The position numbers and the translations under genes were made by a program. From Hymenopus coronatus (Eukaryota > Arthropoda > Insecta > Mantodea > Hymenopodidae), in the NCBI GenBank assembly GCA_030762935.1, contig CM060900.1, forward strand, positions 287,727,784 through 287,791,783: a DNA stretch of 64,000 nucleotides, read 5' to 3'. The notes beneath the pieces were generated by a model that searched no databases, was not told where the DNA came from, and was given only the letters and a program-made list of their open reading frames with translations. Below are positions 43,400 to 55,390 of this stretch, one piece after another. The first letter of the stretch is position 1; each line of letters opens with the position of its first letter.

Positions 43400-44763
43400 A
43401 AACCTTTATAATTTATTCCAATTTAAAATGCACATTTCATTACATTTATAATTTTACAGATGATTTAATACAATTACATTAAACCATATTAAACATAACA
43501 TTTAATATTATAAATATTTACAATTATGGTATTATTTTTAATGGCTTTCTTCTAATCATCATCATCATTAATTATTATTATATATTTTTTTAATTGTTAC
43601 ATATCAATTATTTTCCTATATATAATCTTATTGTATAAAATATTAATACAGTGGTATCCAATATCAAACAATTAGCCGATTAACAGCTAAGCACAAAAAC
43701 CTACCTACATTATTCTAAACTACATTAAACTGTGCCAGTACTGGTTACCAGTTACCAGTACAAACTATATTTTACTTCGCTTTACCTTTTACTTATTAAT
43801 TTTTTTTTATATTCAATAAATATACCTAAATTTCATAATAGTTCTCTAATTCACCACTGTTTTATTTAAAAATAAGTTTTTCTTAGTGTGAAACAGTTTA
43901 ATTTAAAAATTTGCACTTTTATCCTTTTATATTATTTTTTAATAATAAACCTTGCATTCTTATTACACAATGTTTCATCTATTATGCTTAGTGTTTACCT
44001 TTATATCTTAAAGTATTTTGGCTATCCTCTTTACACCATTCACATAGGTATTCTTGTTCTTTTTCTTTTCATGGTACAGTTATTTAGCATTTCATTGATG
44101 TTATTCATTTTTCTCATAAGATCTTCACTTGTGAAATATTCACTTCACTTCGACAACACAAGAGAAGATCTAGTAATCGAATATCCCCCTCCTCCCTTCA
44201 TCGTGCAGGTTATCCATTCTGGTTGGTATTTCTTCCCCTCTTGCCTGTACATCATCTTTGCTGACAATATTGTTAGGAGTGATTGGATTCGAAGCCATGC
44301 TGTCCTCCCTCTGCCTCTGTCTCCCTCCTCTCTTTCTTTCTTCTCATTTGGTACACCTCAACTTATATGCTACAAATGGTTCATTTATATGTCTTTTGCG
44401 TCTAATCCCCCTTTCTACTCATTACTGTCTACCTGTTTGTAAAGAAATTTTTCTTTCTTTTGTGCTAGTTAAGATGTTATTTTAAATATTATTTCTATTC
44501 TGCACGTTATCTTCTCTTTACTGTTCTCCTATATTGGGATAATGTGAAATTACACTAATTCCTTGTGGTATATTGATTTTTTCCAATGGTTGTTGAACTT
44601 ATTGTTTGTTCTAATTCCTTCATATCATTTTACTTGTATGTGCACACGTTGTTTCTGTATTATAATAATTGGAGTTATTAATTCTTGCTCCCTGGCTAAC
44701 ATGTATACTTTATTTGCTAATTCCAAATGTGAATATAATGCTTTATTTATTAATAAGTAGGAA
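43400..44763. other. very AT-rich segment
   Basis: Includes ATC/AAT repeats near 43556-43590. A 184-codon plus frame (43888-44442) is T-rich and hydrophobic, without domain. On the minus strand near 44300 a short ATG frame MASNPITPNNIVSKDD precedes a stop; its origin is unknown. Confidence 0.45.
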
Positions 44764-45445
44764 ATGATCCAGAAAGTAAGTCCTGATCACCAGTCGGATA
44801 GGAATGCGTGTGCGCAGGAGAAGAGAGGAAGTATATGGTAACATTGTAATAAAGTTTCAGTTTTATGACGGCTGTGGTTACCACTCTGTGCTAGGAGAAA
44901 ATGGCTGCTCCGTTATTGTCTCCCACCACATACAAGGTTCATGCAGTCATCTGATTTTTGTATGCTAAAAAGCAATCTCCAAAAGAGGTCCATCGTCAAT
45001 TGTTTCACGTGTATAATAGGACATTATATGTGACAGTATGGTAAGACGATGGTGCAGGTGATTCACGGAAGGAAGAACCAATATTCACGATGAAGACTGT
45101 AGTGGCTGACCATCCCAGGTGATGCCAGAAGAGTTGAAAAGTGTGCAGCAAGTAATTGTACAGAACCAGTGCTTCACAATTTCACAACTCTCTTGTTAGT
45201 TTCCCCAGACGTCTCGCTTGCTTGTGCACGAAATTGTCTCCTGGTGGCTTGATTTCACAAAGTGTGTGCAAGATGGGTGCCTAGATAACTGACAGATGAA
45301 CACAAAACCAAATGTCTGGCCAAAGCATTGACATTCCTATAGCGATACGCATTGGAAGGTGACAAGTTTCTCGACAACATTGTCACTGGGAATGAAACAT
45401 GGGTGTCGCATGCCACACCAGACAAAACAACAATCAATTCACATT
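44764..45445 (+). pseudogene. mariner transposase N-terminal half
   Basis: A possible TIR GATCCAGAAAGTAAGTCCTG starts at 44767. ATG at 44900: MAAPLLSPTTYKVHAVI, a stop, FLYAKKQSPKEVHRQLFHVY (helix-turn-helix), decayed linker, then KMGA.ITDEHKTK, CLAKALTFL, DKFLDNIVTGNETWVSHATP (45355-45420), where the first catalytic Asp of the family motif TGDETW is Asn. The sequence stops about 25 codons later, where a PLE begins. So it is truncated at 3' and inactive. Confidence 0.85.
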
Positions 45446-45449
45446 ATAA

Positions 45450-46260
45450 ACTGAAAGTGATGACTATCTCCCTTTCCTGGATTCAAACATAACAAAAAAT
45501 GACACTAAATTAAATTTTGGAATATACAGAAAACAAACTCACGCCAATAATTATATCAAAATAATGACTTTAACCCTTTTTCACATAAATTTGCTGTTTT
45601 TAATAGTTTAATTTATAGGTTAATTAATTTACCCCTTAATAAAGATGAATTCTATAAAGAATATAAACACATTATCAACACAGTTTTAATAAATGGTTTT
45701 AATACTAATTTTATAAATAAAAAAATTGAGAAGTTTAAATATCAAAATGCTATTGAAGAGATTTTTACGCTTCAGAAAATAAAAGATAATTACATTTTTA
45801 AAAAATTTATTTATCACCCTTGGGCAAATAAAAAATTCACAAATATTTTCAAAGACCAGAGTATAATATTGGTTCCTCAAAATAAATACAGTATAAAAAA
45901 TTTGTTAGGGTTTTCTAAAAAGGATAACATTTAAAAAAATAAACAATCTGGCTATCATCAATTAAATTGTGACCTTGTTTATATTGGCAACACTAAACGT
46001 CATTTAGAAACCAGAGTAAAAGAACACTTGAGGAATATTAAATACAAACACATTTATAAATCAGCTGTGGCAGAACATTTTTGGAAATTTAATCATAAAA
46101 TAAATCCAAATGTTAAATTATTAAAACACTTAAATGGACCCATAGATTTAATGGTTTGAGAGAAAATAATTTATATTAAAGTATAGAAATCATGCAATGA
46201 ATTTTGATATACCACCAATTGACTCTCTCACCAAATTTGTTTTGTTTCCAGTAGTTAGCA
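45450..46260 (+). pseudogene. Penelope-like element, RT end plus GIY-YIG
   Basis: Starts inside the PLE at DDYLPFLDSNITKNDTKLNF then GIYRKQTHANNYI, the end of the RT domain. Relics continue in several frames: FNSLIYRLINLPL-like, KDNYIFKKFIYHPW, then SGYHQLNCD, LVYIGNTKRHLETRVKEHLR (about 45970-46035), KSAVAEHFWKFNHKINPNVK. In the nuclease the GIY Ile-Tyr is GYH, while YIG is kept. Extremely AT-rich. RT core missing (5' truncation). Confidence 0.8.
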
Positions 46261-46395
46261 ATACCTTAGTACACAATTCACCTAGTAGCAGTAACCATAA
46301 AAATTTAGATAAACAGCAAGAGCAAAAAGAAACTGAGACCAAAAAGAAACTAAGCTGAGGATGTAGTAGACTAATTTATTGTAAAACTAGTCCTT

Positions 46396-46428
46396 GGATT
46401 CCAAAAGATAAGTGAAGATTTGTTACAA
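46396..46428. repeat. short block repeated at 51813-51845
   Basis: GGATTCCAAAAGATAAGTGA then AGATTTGTT(A/G)CAA, about 33 bp with one change; AT-rich tails of both copies are also alike. It could be an end of the PLE downstream region or of an unrelated small repeat. Confidence 0.7.
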
Positions 46429-46699
46429 TTATTAATTATTATATTAATATTACTGATAACGTTGTTTTCCTCAAAAGTTTCTCAGGTTTTGACCCTAGTG
46501 TTTTAAAATAATATTTTGAAATTTTCTCTTGCTGTTCTGTAGTGCCATAGATTAATTTCCCTTTCCCCGGCTATTCTAGTCCTTTAGAAGATTCTCCTTC
46601 ATTTCTGCAGTTTCCTCCTGGCCTTCTCTAAATCTTGCATCCATGAATTATACAAGTGTAATTTTTTTTTTAACTTTGGTTAAAGTAAGATTTTTTAAA

Positions 46700-48420
46700 T
46701 TGTTTATTTTCAAGGTTCATAGCACCTTGAGCCATACCTCTACTTGTGTATCTTAGGTTGCTGTTTTGAAAAATGTAAATTAGTTTATCCCAGCTGGCAG
46801 ATTTTAAATTGTACAATCTCATGTAGCCATAATTCTGTGTTTATAACTTTATCCATCTGAGAGTTAAAACCAGTGATCGCTAGTAGTCGAATCTTGTCCC
46901 ACCTTTCAGTTATAAATGTAGTTATTAATTTTATTATTCCAGTATGTTAAATCTATATTTGACTTGGCTCCAGCTCTATTTTCTAAGGTTATGGGATTAT
47001 TTGGTTTATTGGCCATGTTTAAAGTTAATTCTGAAATTAATTCATCTAATATTTGACCCCTTTCATTTTACTGGGTTTAAACCACCAATCTGATTTAGAG
47101 TTAGTAGGATTTCATAGTTTTAGTAGAAGTTGTTTATTTCACATGCTTTTTTCAAAGTAAGAATCAATTTTGTGGTGGAACTGAAAATAATAATTTGCTT
47201 AATATAAAGGTTTCTGATTCATGGCAAACTTGTACACATATTGCATGGGCGTTGTTGAACTTTTCTGTATTAGTTTTTGGAGATTACAGTTGTTAATAAT
47301 TATTGCTACCATCGGATTTTATCCTTTTAAACTTGCCCTTGGCATGACGAGAATGGGCACAAATTTTCCATTCATTATGTAAGGTTCTTGTATAAATAAA
47401 GTATCAATTTTTGAATCTTTCTATATTTTCTTAAAATTGGACATTACAAGTTTACTCCTTTGGGCACTAATTAGTCCTTTTTAAAAAATTATAACTAACA
47501 GTCTCCTTAAGTCTTCCATTCTGCCTTCTTTATTTGGAAAATAAACTTGGAAGTTCTTTTGTCCAAAATTGAAAGTGTATGAACTCTTATTACTTGGGTT
47601 TCCAGAATGTTTGATTTTTAGGGCCAGAATAGGTATATGCTTACTTTTAGAAGAATTGCCAAATAATTTTGTTACGTTGGAAATAGGATTTTAAGGGTCA
47701 CTGTATTTGGGATGGGATTTTAAGTGGTTTGTTTAATTGATTTTGTTTGTGCTTAAAAGGACATGTGTTGGAAAGTCTGGAATTTTTGGAATTATTGGGG
47801 CTGTGAATATTTTCTGGGAAGTTATTCTGGATAGTCTAAACCTCTTGTTGAATTTGAATATAACACTTTTCTATGGCATCTAAGGGTAAGCTTTCATAGT
47901 GCAAGTCAAAATGTTTGTACACTTCATTCTAATCCAAACACCCTACAGTTTCTCTGCCAAATACATATTCGATTAGTTTCAAAATTGTGTGTGGCTTAGT
48001 GGGAATATTATAGGTCTCAAGTTGCATTCTTTCTATGGCATCTGGCATGGGGAAAATAATTAGGTCTCCATTTTTGTCTAGTTTCCTTATGAGCTATAAT
48101 GCAGCAACAAGTGGTGGTGTTTTTTTTTTTTTTTTTTTTAGTTTCAATTGAGGTATCTGCTACATGTATCATTTCCAAATGCATATCTTCACTGTTGTCT
48201 TTGGTAACAGTGTCATTAGAAAATTGTTATAATGACATGATACTAATCCTCTTTTCCTTATTTTTTCACAACTTTGTTAAAAAATTACTTTCTTGGTGTT
48301 TTGTTCTGAAATTATATTCATCCCTCGTTTTTTTATCCAATGGCTGTTCTTTTTTTAGAAATTCTGTTAGTAGCATCTTCTTTTCCTTGTTTATCATCTA
48401 TATTAACTGATTCAGTTATT
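46700..48420 (-). pseudogene. LINE with APE endonuclease, R1/Jockey-like
   Basis: On the minus strand an ORF1-like end IRKLDKNGDLIIFPMPDAIE, RMQLETYNIPTKPHTILKL (48080-47960) is followed about 500 bp later by the endonuclease: LFIQEPYIMNGK-like (about 47400), MVAIIINN, LQKLIQKSSTTPMQYVYKFA, ANYYFQFHHKIDSYFEKSM, NSKSDWWF (47100; family N.KS..W), WPINQIIP. Order and motifs are those of AP-endonuclease in R1 or Jockey-type LINEs, where the protein nicks target DNA. Catalytic His/Asp cannot all be located; frames break often. RT not found downstream. A poly-T run of 21 (48119-48139) lies inside. Confidence 0.7.
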
Positions 48421-48539
48421 ATATTGTAATCAAACTGAACTAGTTTTGGTTTGTAATGAACAGCTGTTTGTTTATACTATGGATTGTTTTAAGTTGTTAC
48501 ATTTAGTTTCAATTTCTATGGCTTAATTAGTTACTGATT

Positions 48540-48985
48540 TATTTGTGTACTTTAAATCCAAAGGATAATAAAGCTACAACAGGAATTTCATGGGGAGATA
48601 TGCAAACAATGGAGAACAGCTGACCTAGGTATGATGGTAATTCCAGTAGTCTAGCCCGACTAAGCCAGCTTTTCATACCATGAAGAATGCGTGACCCTAG
48701 TTCTAGAATAACATATTTTATGATAAGTTCATCATGGATGCAAATGCCATTGAGGTTGGCATCAGGCATACCCTGTTGCAAGATCAAAACAGAGAGCAGA
48801 GTATTGTTCTTATTCAGAAGAAGCCTGCACAATACTGAAAAAGCTATTGCATGATATAAGAATTGTTAGCTGTGTGCGATCCTTACACAGTTCCACAAAT
48901 AACTATGTGGACAAGAGATTAATCCCTGAAAGAACCAATTGAAGGACAGAATAACAGCTTAGAAGGACAGATGCTCTGTGTATTC
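48540..48985. other. unassigned, possibly Gypsy RNase H region
   Basis: Higher GC than its surroundings and directly upstream of the integrase remnant. A minus frame (48832-48539) of 97 codons is open but resembles nothing I know. Confidence 0.3.
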
Positions 48986-49960
48986 AACAGCTGCAGGAGT
49001 GAATTCTACTTCAGAGCATTGTGAAGACAGATGTCATTTTAACAGAAATGCCAATTCCCAAAGACCTTGACAAGAAAATTGTAATCACTCATAATGTGGA
49101 GGTGAAGAAGAGTGGTGTACCCTTGTGCCCACTCATGGTGCAGCAGTAGGCAATGATTAAGAGATATTGAGAGAGGAACTAGACAATCAGTGGATGATAG
49201 GGGCAAACAGCAAAGTGAAATATTTCCTCAAGGAGATTCATGCCAATACTACTGGAAAGCGCTTTGGTGTAAATAAAACCTTGAAGCTATATTGTCAATT
49301 CTATTGGTTGAATTTTTTAAATGATATGAGAGAGGTGGGTTAGCAATGCGACATCAGTGTAGTAAGTCATGGTCCACAAACATGTAGTCAGGACTGAATG
49401 CAACAGTACCATGTTGGAGCATCATTCAAAATAGTTTCAATCTATTTGGATGACCATTTCCCAAGACTTGAGGCAGAAAATCTCTACCTGCTACTACTCA
49501 TAGACTATTTCAAGGTTTATGCAATTACAAATCAAGAACTTTTGACTGTAGATAATGTACTAGTGAACAATTCCTTCAGTTGGTTTGTGACTCTCCAAGA
49601 GCTCCACAAAAACCAGGTAACTAATTTGGAGTACATCTTTATGCAAGAGCTGATCCTGCACCTTACGAGTATACAAGAACTGTATACTTCCCTGTACCAC
49701 TCCCCTTCATCTGCTGTCAGATGAGTGGTGGAGTGCTATATTAAGATGGTCGAGGAACTCGTCCATAAAATATTTTGGCAGTACTTTTTTCATTCTGGCC
49801 TACCAAACCTCAGTAAACTAAAATGGCACTGACCAACAAGTTATTTGGATGGGAGGTATGCTGTCATGTGACTTGTGATGTAGATTAGCCAAAAACAGAT
49901 TATCACAGGGCACTAATAGGCAGGCTGGAAGATATATGCTATTTCTCACCAGGAAACAAC
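48986..49960 (+). pseudogene. Gypsy integrase remnant
   Basis: Zinc-binding part: EIHANTTGKRFGVNKTLKLY (family HD...GHLG..KT), CQFYWLNFLNDMREV, QCDISVVSHGPQT. Core (frame 49398-49724): MQQYHVGASFKIVSIYLDDH then FPRLE (first Asp kept), YLLLLIDYFKVYAITNQE, TVDNVLVNNSFSWFV, LQELHKNQVTNLEYIFMQEL, where the second catalytic Asp (family SDQG..F) is lost. Then VECYIKMVEELVHK after a stop. In the same orientation as the RT fragment at 43.1 kb, so the two may be halves of one Gypsy split by 5.7 kb of later material. Confidence 0.8.
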
Positions 49961-50249
49961 TATAGCTGATAAATGGTCAGATGAACTTACCTATGCCACT
50001 GCAGTTTGGTGAATAGAGCCAGAATCCAGGAGGGTAAGCTGGTGTGGTTAGATCTCCCACAAGGATTTAAGATAAGTTACAGAAGTTGCAACAGTCCTGA
50101 GATGGCCAATATCACTAACGCATTTTTTAACAATCATGAGGGAAATTGATGGTAGCCCATTTTGATCACCTTGCCCCATAACATGGCGCTACTAGTGACA
50201 ACCAATTTTAAGCAGGGAGCTAACTTCACTTCATGGACAGCAGGTGCTT

Positions 50250-52585
50250 AATTGATTAGAGAGCAGAAATGCTTCAAATTGAAGAAGCATCTGGAAGGAG
50301 GGAAGAAACTGTTTTGCATATGGTTTATTGCAATATTTCATAAGACAAAAACTAAAGAGAAGGAGAAACTGGACCTAATTCACAAAAATAAGTTTTACAG
50401 CTATTGGTATGTTATTACTGTGCAAGTTAATAGCATATTTTAAACATGACAACATAAAGCAAGCAGTCTTAGATAAAGCAATGGACAGCCCTGCACCTGA
50501 ATTAAGTTACACAGCTGCGAAAGAAACATAAATTGGAGAAAATACACATAGCTATTTGAGGCTCCTAAGAATTACATATAGAATTATTGTGCTTTAAGCA
50601 CAGGATTTCTTGTGTTTTTGTTTTATTCTCTGTATTACAAATTTTCCACACATTTATGAACATGTTAGTTACAGATGTGGATGGTATGATTAAAAATAAG
50701 AGGCATCTTATAAGGCACCAGTACCAGAAAATGTGACACACTAATAGTTTTGAGGCATCTTAATTTTAAATCATAAACATTTCCCCTCGGATGTAAGATA
50801 CACCTTGTCCATCTCATATATGTGACAATAACTGTATGTGAACAGCTGCACAATGTTGTTGCATGTGTGGGGAAAGCTTGTTGCAGCATTTATGATTTCA
50901 ATTTATGTAATCATAATTATTGAAAGAATATTGAATTTTCAATTGTGTTTCACAGACATTTTGAAGAATCATGTGGACATTTTAATGAAATCATGATTGC
51001 CACGAAATAATTAAGGAAATCTACTGTAATGGCTGGAATTAAAGGAGACAAAACAACTTTATTTTACTTGTAATGATAATCAAATTTTGAAGAATATAAG
51101 AAACATGAAAATCAGAAGGTAACGTTAAAGGTAAGAATGCAATATTAAGGGTGGATTATTTTACATATGTATTATTTACTATGGCTTCATGGGTATCTAT
51201 TACTTATTTAATTTTATATTTAGATTAGGAATACTTCTAAAAAACAATCCATCGCTATATTATTTTCGAAGTCTAGCAGTCTGTGTCAATGATGTAAGGT
51301 GTCATTATTTAAGAAGCTGAATAATGACATAGAACCACGTTTGACTCCCCTTTGATCATAGGTAAGCTATTTGGAAAATGTTATTGACTCAGAATAAAAC
51401 TCAAGTAACCAAAGTGATGTGTTTTCAGGAACTCCAAAGTCTCGTATTGTTACAATAAATGAACATCCTGAAAATGCAGCAACTTTATTGTAGAGCACAG
51501 CAGGAAGTATTTTTCCTCATGTAAGAGAGGCTGATGTACCATAAAAGAGAGATTGATGATGGAATAGAACTGTTCACCAATAACAATCAAATAAATAAAT
51601 TAATAATGATGATAATAAAAATAATAATGATGATAATGATAATAACAATTAAAATATTAATGATGATGATGATGATGATAATGGTAGTGGAATTTAATTA
51701 ATTAATCAATCAATCAATTTTTGCTGTATTTAATCAATTAATCGAAGCAATAAAAATTAATCAGCTGGTAATTATAATTTTATAAATGTAAAAAGAAGCT
51801 AGTAACAGGCAAGGATTCCAAAAGATAAGTGAAGATTTGTTGCAACTATTATTTTTATATTAATATTTGGTAATTATAATACTTATAGTAATGCAAATAT
51901 GGCGTAAAATCTTAAAGCGGCTGCCATTTTTCTTTATGGACGACACACAGTTGAAAGTGCAGCCCTAGCTGTGTCTCTCTTCTTGAAACCCTGTCATATG
52001 AGTCTAAATGCTTGTGTACTACATTTCTCAAACATGTTTTTACTCCCAGAGATGTTAACATGATTCTCTAAATCATGTGGAAATGCTTCCTAACAGTATA
52101 ATAAACAATATTCAAAGAAGAAGCAATAGTACGTCTGTATATGCTTAAGTCTGCTGTTTTGACTCCTGCACTGTTCCAACTTGCAGTAGCTTTACAGAGT
52201 TTGTGCATGAAGCATGTGTGTTTAGTTTGCTATATTTCTGTGGTTCCATTAGTAGATATTTAAAACAGTATTTTTGGTAAAATAAAGAAAATGCACATAC
52301 AGCTACATATTTTACCATCAAGAAACATAAATAAAATTAAACAATAATAGCGTATTTCAGTCAACTTTTTCCAGCTCTATCAAAATTTGATTAATTAAAT
52401 TAAACCAGTTAAATAATTAAAATAGCTCGACTTGATTAAAACTTTTCATCCATGAACAACAATAATAATAGTAATAACACTCGTAGTCATTGAATGTGCT
52501 AGTTCATTAAATAAATAAAATATTATTGTAATAGTACTGTTATATTATAAAAATCTGCTTGCTTAATCAATGTGTAAACGTTTTA
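50250..52585. other. AT-rich intron with trinucleotide repeats
   Basis: Contains the AAT/GAT repeat zone 51590-51690, ATTAATCAATC-type repeats to 51735 and the short block 51813-51845. 51915-52260 has higher complexity but no motif. No gene seen. Confidence 0.5.
51590..51690. repeat. AAT/GAT microsatellite
   Basis: Interrupted AAT and GAT units, with a pure GAT run of six (51662-51679). A similar mix occurs at 57586-57627. Confidence 0.9.
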
Positions 52586-52589
52586 TTGC

Positions 52590-53330
52590 TCCTGCCATTT
52601 GATCCCAGCTTCCTGTCCATCATTATCAACTTTTCCTATTCCTGCTTCCCCTTCAGCTGGCAATTCAGGAATTTGGTAATAATCTTCCTGGAGAAGATTG
52701 GTTACATTATGTGCAACCTTATAACTTAAGATAACTCAAGGTATTCTGCATGAAGCTGACCTTATTCTTTACAAGTGACTGGAAAGCACTGGTTTAGTTG
52801 ACAAAAATGCATTCCTTGGCAAGGCATGACTATTGTATGCTGTTTGTTATGCAAAAGCATGATTCTGGTAAGTTAGGAGCAATGCCAAAACTCACATCCC
52901 CTAGAAATAATGCATTCTCATTATCAGTGTGTATACTTCTGTAAACATAATCTTCTCTGCTGGAATCGTGACAGAACTGTATCAATTTCACAATATTTCC
53001 AAGAGTATTGCACATAATTTGCATATTAAAGTCAGAAAAGCCTTTTCTGTATATCTATTCAATCCCATGAATTTTGCTTTCTTTATTAACATATGGTTAC
53101 AATCCAAAGATCCAATTGCAACAAGAAATATATAGGCATGTTACCATTCCACTTTATTCATCTGAAGTGCACACATACCCTTTTAAAATTTGATCAAATC
53201 AAATGTGCATACACTTACAGTCATTACAGCAGACACTTTATAGAATGTTTAAGATGCTGTGCTCTGAGGAACTCCTGTATCTTCTGCAATGCTACTCTGA
53301 AACCTCGGTTCATCTTAGCCTCATAAAAAT
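52590..53330 (-). pseudogene. Harbinger (HARBI1-like) transposase remnant
   Basis: Pieces in order on the minus strand: SIAEDTGVPQSTASKTFYKV then SAVM (53300-53220; family LTGVSQPTVSR.V..V, a helix-turn-helix-like segment), VAIGSLDCNHMLIKK (about 53120; family GAIDGTHV.I with the first catalytic Asp kept), KFMGLNRYTEKAF, SDFNMQIMCNTLGNI (family GFHSINVQ.VCD), ALFLGDVSFGIAPNLPESCF (family LLGDSGY), and at the end HNVTNLLQEDYYQIPELP (52720-52670; family LHN). About five frame breaks. No TIRs identified. Confidence 0.75.
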
Positions 53331-53409
53331 ATTCTCACCTTTGCTGCTCTGTTTAATCTTCATCCGTTATTTGTTTTGTTTCATGACGAAAACACTGTCA
53401 GAAAGCTGA

Positions 53410-54100
53410 TTATTATTAATTGTTTTTTAAATTTATAAAAGTTGCTATTAATTTACTTCAGGAGAATCCTTCCTAATTTTATAAAGTTTTCTTTGCTAAA
53501 CAGTAAAAACCAAATTGGTACCAAATCTGCCATATTTTTTTGCACAAACTAACATATGATATTAAGTCACCAATGAGGTGACGTGATTAAAATAAGTCCA
53601 GTTGGAGTTGTCAAGTTTTATTGATATCTTACAAATCTCATCTTCTAAGATGCATCTCATTTTTATGCATTACTCCCAACGTCTGCTGAAATGTAAATCG
53701 CTTGCTTGAATAATTGATTAAGCTAAATTAGCAATAGAGCTGTGAATTTTGCTGAAAATGTTCATCCTTATGTAGACAGAACATTAACAACCGTTATCTT
53801 AAAGATAGACATGGGTGCATGCTACCTCCAATGCTGCAACTGAAATGATAAGCCAAAGAACTGTAGAATGTTGGAAATCTGATCTACATAATCACTCTGG
53901 TAATATCTCATTGTGAGCAATTAAATACCATGTTTATGGATGCAAGAAGAAACTAAATTCCAAGTTTTAAATTAATATATCACTTTAAACACACAAAAGA
54001 GATAAGATCCAAAATTGAAATTAATTAGTTGAGTTGATTTTGTAACACTATATCACTTTTATTATCAGAAAATATATTTCAGAAGCCATGTGCTTCCATT
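53410..54100. other. AT-rich, nothing recognised
   Basis: No open frame with recognisable content. Confidence 0.5.
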
Positions 54101-54109
54101 GTCCCTGGT

Positions 54110-54640
54110 GGTGGTTTGATGAATCTCTGCATCAGTAGGTCACCTGGTGGGATTTCAAAGTTGAAAATGCAGTTCTTGTTCTTCCAAATATATATGTTTT
54201 CCCAAACTTTTAATTCTGTCTTCCTTGTGACATTTTTGTGTGTTTCCGGCTTCTAATTATGGTGTGCTGCTCTTTCCAAAAATGCTAAGTTATACAGATT
54301 TGTCTTCTTGTCTAAGTTTAATATTTCTGTGGTGTTCTTTTGGTCTTATTTTTATGTTCTTTTTGTTTGGCCAATGTAGATTTTTTCACAGCCGTTGCAG
54401 TTGAACTGATATATTGCTGGTTTGTTTTCTCTTGGGATACCATCTTTTAATTTAGTGTTTAATATGTTTTTATGGAGTAATTGTTTTTTGAGGCCAGAAT
54501 GATGTGTCGTTTGAAGATCCTCTGGAATTTGTAGAAAATTGTAGGGTGGTACGTAAACTTTTTGTGCCGACTTCTTTTATTCTCTTCCTATTTTTAGTCC
54601 TGTTAACTCCTTTTGATACCAATTACCCCCAGAATCCATT
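54110..54640 (-). pseudogene. PLE GIY-YIG end, minus copy of a head-to-head pair
   Basis: Reads on the minus strand: a short RT-end relic FYKFQRIFKRHIILASKNNY (from about 54560), then FNCNGCEKIYIGQTKRT-like (about 54395-54350; YIG intact), KTTEILNLDKKTNLYNLAFL, ERAAHHN and WENIYIWKNKNCIFNFEIPP. Ends near 54110 with CTGATGCAGAGATTCATCAA, the position and partial sequence of the hammerhead core. Its 5' side is inverted relative to 55020-55390. Confidence 0.75.
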
Positions 54641-55390
54641 TTCTATGGCTATGTTTTACCAGTTCATGATGGAAAAGGAATGTGATGGACAACTACCATT
54701 CCTCGACCTTAAAATAATCAAAAATTAAAACCACCTAACATTTAGCATTTACAGAAAACCTATTCACACCAATAGTTGTATAAAACAAAAGTTACAATCC
54801 TATTCCCAATCAGCATTCAGTACTCAACAGCCTTGCTTAGATTGGTAATTGTACCAATGGGCAAAAAGAATACAACTGTGAACTGACAAAAATATTGGAC
54901 ATAGCAACAGAAAATGGATTCTGGGCAGAATAGGTATACAAAAAAGCTAACAGGGCTAAAAATAGGAAGAGAATATAAGAAGTTGGTGCACTTGCTCCAA
55001 ACGAGAATGAAAACAATATTTACAATAAGTTTACATACCACCCTACAACTTTCTACAAATTCCAGAGGATCTTCAAATGACACATCATTCTAGCCCCAAA
55101 AAACAATTACTCCATAAAAAACATATTACATTCTAAATTAAAAGATGATATCTCATATTAAAAAACAACCAGCTAGTTCAGCTGCAACGATTGTGAAAAA
55201 ATCTACATTGGCCAAACAAAAATAAACATAAAAACAAGAGCAGAACAACTCCACAGAAATATTAAACTTAAACAAGAAGACAAATCCATGGTAGACTGGT
55301 ATTTTTGGAAAGAGCAACACACCATAAATAGCAGCCCGAAAATACTCAAAATTATCACATGGAAAACGGAATTAAAAATTTGGGAAAGCA
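54640..55390 (+). pseudogene. PLE RT end and GIY-YIG, plus copy of the pair
   Basis: MEKECDGQLPFLDLKIIKN (about 54670-54725), FSIYRKPIHTN-like, then relics of NLPL/RLNKEE, FYKFQRIFK, APKNNYSIKNILHSKLKDDI, FSCNDCEKIYIGQTKINIKT (about 55170-55230), RAEQLHRNIKLKQEDKSMVD, FWKEQHTINSSPKILKI. YIG intact. It breaks off in WESI at the left end of the mariner, which therefore inserted into or beside the PLE. Confidence 0.8.

Noticed and set aside
43888..44442. 184-codon plus-strand open frame, hydrophobic
   Set aside because: T-rich composition by itself yields Phe/Leu/Ile-rich frames; no domain, no splice or start context, and neighbours are repeat debris.
51590..51735. CRISPR-like or satellite array
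   Set aside because: Irregular trinucleotide microsatellite without unique spacers; the genome is eukaryotic.
52830..53024. Upstream Fmr1 exon candidate on the minus strand
   Set aside because: The frame matches Harbinger transposase (LFLGDVSFG, INVQ-like), not a Tudor domain.
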